64,000 nt of DNA from Luzula sylvatica (Eukaryota > Streptophyta > Magnoliopsida > Poales > Juncaceae), in contig OX326956.1 of the NCBI GenBank assembly GCA_946800325.1, positions 38,223,082 to 38,287,081 of the forward strand. The letters are read 5' to 3'. Below are positions 59,465 to 64,000 of the stretch, in pieces. A program made the translations under genes and the position numbers. Positions within the stretch are counted from its first letter, which is position 1. Each line of letters begins with the position of its first letter. Under the pieces are notes generated by a model that worked only from the letters and a program-made list of their open reading frames with translations, had not been told where the DNA came from and ran no database searches.

Positions 59465-60978
59465 TGTTGATTCAAATTTTCGGTTGTTTGATTATCTCAA
59501 AAATAATGTCGATATTACTAACAAAATCTATCGAGAATGGTGTATAGGATACATAGGTACAAAATGCAATAAGAAGAACAAGACGTCGAAGAATCGCAAA
59601 GAAGATCAAGACGTCGAAGAATCGCAAAGAAGATCAAGACGTAGAAGAATCACGGAATCAAGACATCGAAGATTCCGTAAGTTGGGATATCAATCTAATC
59701 ACCAAAACACAATATATGTATCCCTAAACTTGTTTATGTATGATTAAGCTCAAAATAAAAGTCAAATAAATATATTCGAAATCCTGAATTAATATAAAAG
59801 GCTGAAATGAGGATGTCCGTTACAACGGAACCCAGTGTCCGTTATAACGGACATGCTCGTCCTATTTAAGAATGAAAACACAGTATAGTCCGTTACAACG
59901 GATTAACCAATCCGTTATAACGGACTTCAATAAAGTGTTGTAACGGAGTAATGTCCGTTACAACGCTAATTAAATTCAAACTTGAAGGATGTCACAGAAG
60001 TATGTCCGTTGTAACGGACATATATGTCCGTTCTAACGGACATTGAACTCACTTCAGTACAATACAATTCTCTTTATGTCCGTTGTAACGGATTAACCAA
60101 TCCGTTATAACGGAATGTCTTATAGCGTTGTAACGGAGTATTCTCCGTTATAACGAGAATTAAATTCAAACTGAAGTGAGGTTTCAGTATGATGTCCGTT
60201 GTAACGGACATGATAGTCCGTTGCAACGGACTTCATAACACAGACTTCCGTTATAACGGACATGTATTCCGTTGTTACGGAATTTGTAACAATTCGAATA
60301 TAACAACCGTAACGGCTAGTTTTGACTTACAGTCCGTTATAACGGACGTGCAGTCCGTTATAACGGACTATGCAGAAAATGCAAGTTTGGAAAGGGTCTA
60401 TATGTTCTATAAATAGAACCCTTCCCTCATTCTCTCTCACTACTTCATCTATCCAAATTATACATTCAAAAGAGAGAATTCTTGCAAAACCCATTGAGCC
60501 CTTAATCTTTTAAAACAATCTTAGAGATTAATCTTTCCTTTTTCCCCCTCCAAATACGATTCCCAACTTGCGTGACCGATCACGTTTTAGTTCGTATTTA
60601 GAAATTGTAATAGGCTAGTACTCAGAGTGTAAAGCCCGCCATAGATCGATAGAAAACGTGTAAATCGATCTAGGCAAAACCTTGTACGAGTGAGTTGGAA
60701 TTCAATCGAACGCCGAAAAGGCACAAGGCATTCCCGGAGACGTAGGTACTTGCCACTAATCGAATCGGTCGATTAAGCAAGTAAAGGGTGAGTTAAAGCT
60801 ACAAAGCAACCACCTACCGAACTCCGTAATAAACATCGCGTGTTCATCGTGTTCGGTATTTGCATTATTTTAGTTAAATTATTTTAAGCTTCCGCGTAAA
60901 TTAGAATTGGTATACCTTAGTCGAAAATTGTACGTTAGGATTACCTATTCACCCCCTCTAGGTTGGAATTAACCAACA
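59465..60978 (+). mobile_element. Solo LTR, family 2, with TTATAA palindromes
   Basis: 1514 bp from TGTTGATTCAAATTTT to ATTCACCCCCTCTAGG...ACCAACA; start, TGCGTGACCGATCACG and GACGTAGGTACTT blocks match the family 2 LTRs at 14927 and 16288. Flanks AGTAT and AGTAC differ by one base, so a slightly decayed 5-bp duplication. A TATA box (CTATAAATAG, about 60407) follows the palindrome array directly. Confidence 0.85.
59815..60372. repeat. Eighteen CCGTTATAACGG-type palindromes in nine pairs
   Basis: Pair centres: 59822.5/59844.5, 59895.5/59917.5, 59940.5/59960.5, 60011.5/60033.5, 60085.5/60107.5, 60130.5/60150.5, 60201.5/60223.5, 60253.5/60274.5 and 60339.5/60360.5: spacings 22, 22, 20, 22, 22, 20, 22, 21, 21. 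The four at 59895-59960 and the four at 60085-60150 both step 22, 23, 20. The array ends some 45 bp before the TATA box. Confidence 0.92.
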
Positions 60979-61165
60979 AGTACATTAAAGATAGATACCA
61001 CTAATGTGTGCCAAATGTTCCTTTCCGCGATTCACTCCTCCATACATTGATTTATTACACCAATTACATTTGACCTTTCCTTTTGGTTTGTCACTCCATT
61101 GTAAATGGTTCCATCCTAAATCCTTTTCTTTGGTAATGTCTGTGGAAGATGAGGAAGAGTTTGTG
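60979..61165 (-). pseudogene. BED-type zinc finger of a hAT transposase
   Basis: Minus strand reads LGWNHLQW, KGKVKCNWCNKSMYGGVNRGKEHLAH: the CxxC...HxxxxH-type BED finger found at the N-terminus of plant hAT transposases. The reading stops at 60979, where the solo LTR is inserted. Confidence 0.8.
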
Positions 61166-61404
61166 AAAGAGTAAAATATAGTGTGTGAGATAAGGAAGAG
61201 AGTGAGAATGAGAAGGTATGAAAGAGTGATGAAGTTAATTGAAGAGAGTGAGAATGAGAAGTTATTTTATAGACTCATTCTCTGTAAGCTAGTATGCATG
61301 TTTTAAACTTTAAAGTTGATAGGCTAGTGTAGAATTGATAGGCTAGTATGCATGTTTTAAACTTTAAAGTCGAAACTTGAAACTTGAAATGAAGACTTGT
61401 ATGT

Positions 61405-61730
61405 ATTGTAAACTTGAAACTTTAATTTGGATGTGTCCCCATAATGAGTGGCTAGTATGGCTAAAAAAATAAAATTTGTATTTTAACTTGAAACTTTAAA
61501 TTTGGATGTGTCCCCGTAGTGAGTGGCTAGTATGGCTAAAAAAATAAAGTTTGTATTTTAACTTGAAACTTTAAATTTGGATGTGTCCCCATAGTGAGTG
61601 GCTAGTATGGCTAAAAAAATAAAGTTTGTATTTTATCTTTATGCATTGTAAACTTGGATGTGTCCCCATAGTGAGTGGGCTAGCATGGCAACAAAAATTA
61701 AGTTTGTATTTTATCTTTATGCACCGTAAA
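61405..61730. repeat. 75-bp tandem repeat in the hAT element, about four units
   Basis: Units contain TTTGGATGTGTCCCCATAG, GAGTGGCTAGTATGGC and AAATAAAGTTTGTATTTT at steps of about 75 bp; the last is most diverged. Confidence 0.85.
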
Positions 61731-61800
61731 AATGAAATTGAAGGATGTGTAAAATAAAGCTAATTTTTATACAAATACAATCCATTTTGATATAACAATC

Positions 61801-61834
<34 letters not shown>

Positions 61835-63451
61835 GGATCCGATTTATCCGGGCCATACTCGGGTCGGGTGTGGCCGAGTCCTAGTCAACTCGGCCGAGTT
61901 TTTTTTTGACTCGGCCGAGTCTCAGAACCATGCTCGGAACAACAACACAATCCGAGTATGGCAGAGGGTCCCGCAGAAGATGGCACTGTCAGCCCACTCA
62001 TCGTCTAACACTCCAATCCCGCACCCGCAGGAAAACGAGCAGCAACAGAGCAAGAAACCCCTCTCTCCCGGACAGCCACCACAAGACACGACCTTTACCC
62101 CACTCCCGTACCCACCGGACCCGAACAATCCGGCATGGATAGGTTGGTGCCTCGAATGCGCGTCATATGACGACTTAACGCAGGACTGTCGCCGCACTAG
62201 AGTGTGCTGCCACTGCTGACAACCGGGGCACCTCTACAAGTTGTGCAGGAAGAGACTTGACGACATGGCGAAAGGCCTCCTCTTCAACCCCACTAACAAG
62301 CCCTTGGAGAAACTACCCCCCCCCCCCCCCCCCCCCCACACACACACGCACAGCCCCTTCACCGACGTGTTTCATTAGAGCAACTCCGGAGCACGCGAAC
62401 GAGCTAAAAGAATTCCAAAATGCCATCGTCCTCGATACGAGGTTGAAACCGAGAGTCACGATCTGACCACACTGAATCAGCTAGTGCTGAAAACGGGACA
62501 GTGGAACCAGGATTTTGAGCTAGTGTACTGGGGTGATAATAAGTTTCTGCTCAAACCCCCGGTAGACATTAACTCGGATCAGTATCTCGCAGAAAATGCC
62601 ACAGAACTGGAGATGAAAGGAGTCGTCCCGTACCCGTGGACACCATCCATTGGTGCGAAGGTGGTGCACTACAATTTCAAGCTCGAGCTCGATCTCGTGG
62701 ACCTACCACTGATTGCATATTGTGAGCTCGAGCTCGACAATATATGTGCATCAATCGGAGAGATAATCCACCACGGTCCCTTAATGCAACTAAATACGCT
62801 GCAAAAATTGAGACTGACAATTGCGACCACGACTTTAAACGAGTTACCACCCTATGTCAACTGTCTTTCAGATAGACATATGAGAAAGGTATATCTAAAA
62901 GGGATAAGAGCAATTAAAGAATCAGCTTTCTTTTTCAGTCAAATCGACCCCACCCCGCCATTAAGGCATTTCGTCCAGATCAACCAGCTAATCAGGCGAC
63001 CACCCCCTCCAGTTCAGAAGTCGGCTTCAGAGTACTCTCCCTTACTTTCGAGAAGGGAAGCCCTCAACGACAGAAGACTGGGGAAACAATGGGGTCGGCA
63101 CAACTCAGAATTTTGGAGAAGAGCATGATGCACACGAACCAGAATGATACACTCCTCAAGCTATGGAAGCTTGCTCCGCCATCCAAAGAAAAAGACGACC
63201 TCGCTCACCTAGTTTTCGGGGAAGCAAAGAAAGACGCACCGGGATCGTCGGCGAAAAAACAGAGGATGCAAACTGACCCCGCGGGCCACCAGAAACCGGT
63301 CCACAATCAACTCGTACACCACCAGAACCCGGTCCAGCAGAACAAAACATTTAGGCAGGGCATTTTCAGTAAGAACCGTACTGCTCCCATTAATGCACAC
63401 GCTCAGACTCGCCTCCTAGGAAGTACGGCAACCGGGGTTGTGATGGGATAG

Positions 63452-64000
63452 CCTGACGACCAACCTAATCCACCAGGCTTTGCATTAATAACAATCGAAG
63501 AAAGGACGGTACTGGAAGGACATCAGAGCAACTTGGTGATTACTGATAACACGTAAAAAGGGTCGTTAAAATGTGGTAATTCACTTTCATGAGTTAATCA
63601 AAACAATTTATAACAAATACTAATCATAGTGATAAGCATAGGTTCGATCCAAGGAAATTTTGCGTATAATCGAAATTGTAATTCAAGAACTATTTATATT
63701 GGTCCAGAGGCTACAATATTTTGTCACAATCAATGTTTAGGCTTCACAAATCTCTGGTCAAATTATCAGTTTCATACACACAAGTTTCGAATTTATAAAG
63801 ATGATTGATCACAAGGCTATTTTAGGCATTAAATGTTTCTCAAAAAAATATACATCACGAAATAAAATCTCAAATTTGGTACAAAGATTCACAATTGAAT
63901 ACTGAGATGAAGGACAAAAGAATTTCACAGTTTTGAGCTTTCAGTAAAAAGTAATGATCTAATTACAAATAGGCCCCTGAAAAATCACGAAAAGGTCCAG
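63452..64000. other. Retroelement flank, no gene seen
   Basis: A short in-frame tail of the broken ORF may run to about 63555. Beyond it the DNA is AT-rich; GATAAGCATAGGTTCGATCCAAGG near 63631-63656 resembles a phrase frequent in noncoding parts of plant retroelements. Confidence 0.4.

Larger units (their letters stand above)
59208..61932 (-). mobile_element. hAT transposon relic with BED zinc finger
   Basis: 2.7 kb, ends CATGGTTCTGA(A/G)ACTCGG inverted, flanked by identical 8-bp CTCGGAAC at 59200-59207 and 61933-61940. The ends hold ACTCGG hexamers and ACTCGGCCGAGT palindromes. Inside: a minus-strand BED finger (60979-61165), a solo LTR (59465-60978), a 75-bp tandem repeat and a 28-bp A run near 61805. 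The rest of the transposase is missing. Confidence 0.9.
58912..63451 (+). pseudogene. Zinc-knuckle (DUF4283-like) retroelement ORF, split by a hAT element
   Basis: Left part (58912-59207) is basic and Gln/Arg-rich. After the hAT insert, the right part (61941 on) has GWCLECAS...DCRRTRVCCHC, a CCHC-like knuckle with a stop inside the following GHLYKLC knuckle, then, in other frames at 62484-63128, a DUF4283-like domain (PWTPSIGAKVV...LPL...ICASIGEI). The frame is continuous across the hAT insert if it and one 8-bp duplication are ignored. Frame breaks, a TGA and a 22-base poly-C tract at 62316-62337 show it is dead. Similar ORFs precede reverse transcriptase in plant LINEs. No polymerase is seen before the window ends. 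Confidence 0.65.

Overview
The window is nuclear DNA from a flowering plant, most likely a eudicot. It has AT-rich intergenic DNA, genes with short GT-AG introns, plant-only families (trichome-birefringence-like, NAC, plant mobile domain) and many nested plant transposons. No rRNA, tRNA or CRISPR array was found.

Layout. 1-2353 is the end of a Copia-type LTR retrotransposon on the minus strand, joined to an older LTR fragment and a block of palindromic repeats. 2354-12772 is the gene-rich part: a TBL/PC-esterase gene (-), a papain-like cysteine protease with one frameshift (-), SEC13 (-), a small YVH1-type zinc-binding protein (+, divergent from SEC13) and a GPI-anchored GH17 beta-1,3-glucanase (-). 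14927-19954 is a pile of solo or broken LTRs from two families. 21592-26540 is a complete Mutator-like element (long TIRs, 9-bp TSD) with a gutted transposase and an apparently intact four-exon plant mobile domain gene. 29465-30060 holds a purple acid phosphatase relic. 34829-36078 is a NAC gene of the SOMBRERO/BEARSKIN type. 37284-46663 is a whole Copia-type element (5-bp TSD) inserted in a LINE and itself carrying a reversed solo LTR. 47130-50111 is a satellite-like array and a probable Helitron. 52940-53524 is a small bHLH gene. 54413-55065 is a 95-bp tandem repeat, followed by an unrecognised spliced unit. 58179-58737 is a small hAT-type element. 58912-63451 is a broken zinc-knuckle retroelement ORF split by a 2.7-kb hAT element that itself contains a solo LTR.

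The host genes are unrelated housekeeping, cell-wall and root-type regulatory genes; only SEC13 and the YVH1-like gene share a promoter. Most of the rest is transposon history, which can be ordered by nesting and target-site duplications.

The most unusual signal is in the LTRs. Six LTR copies from two families, and one retroelement leader, carry arrays of short perfect or near-perfect palindromes of the form CGT-NNNN-ACG. The core differs between copies (TCATGA, TTCGAA or TTATAA), but the palindromes come in pairs with centres almost always 20-23 bp apart, most often exactly 22. Two unrelated arrays share the longer spacing order 22-23-20. In most copies the array sits in U3, just upstream of a TATA-like box. 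I know of no description of this arrangement.
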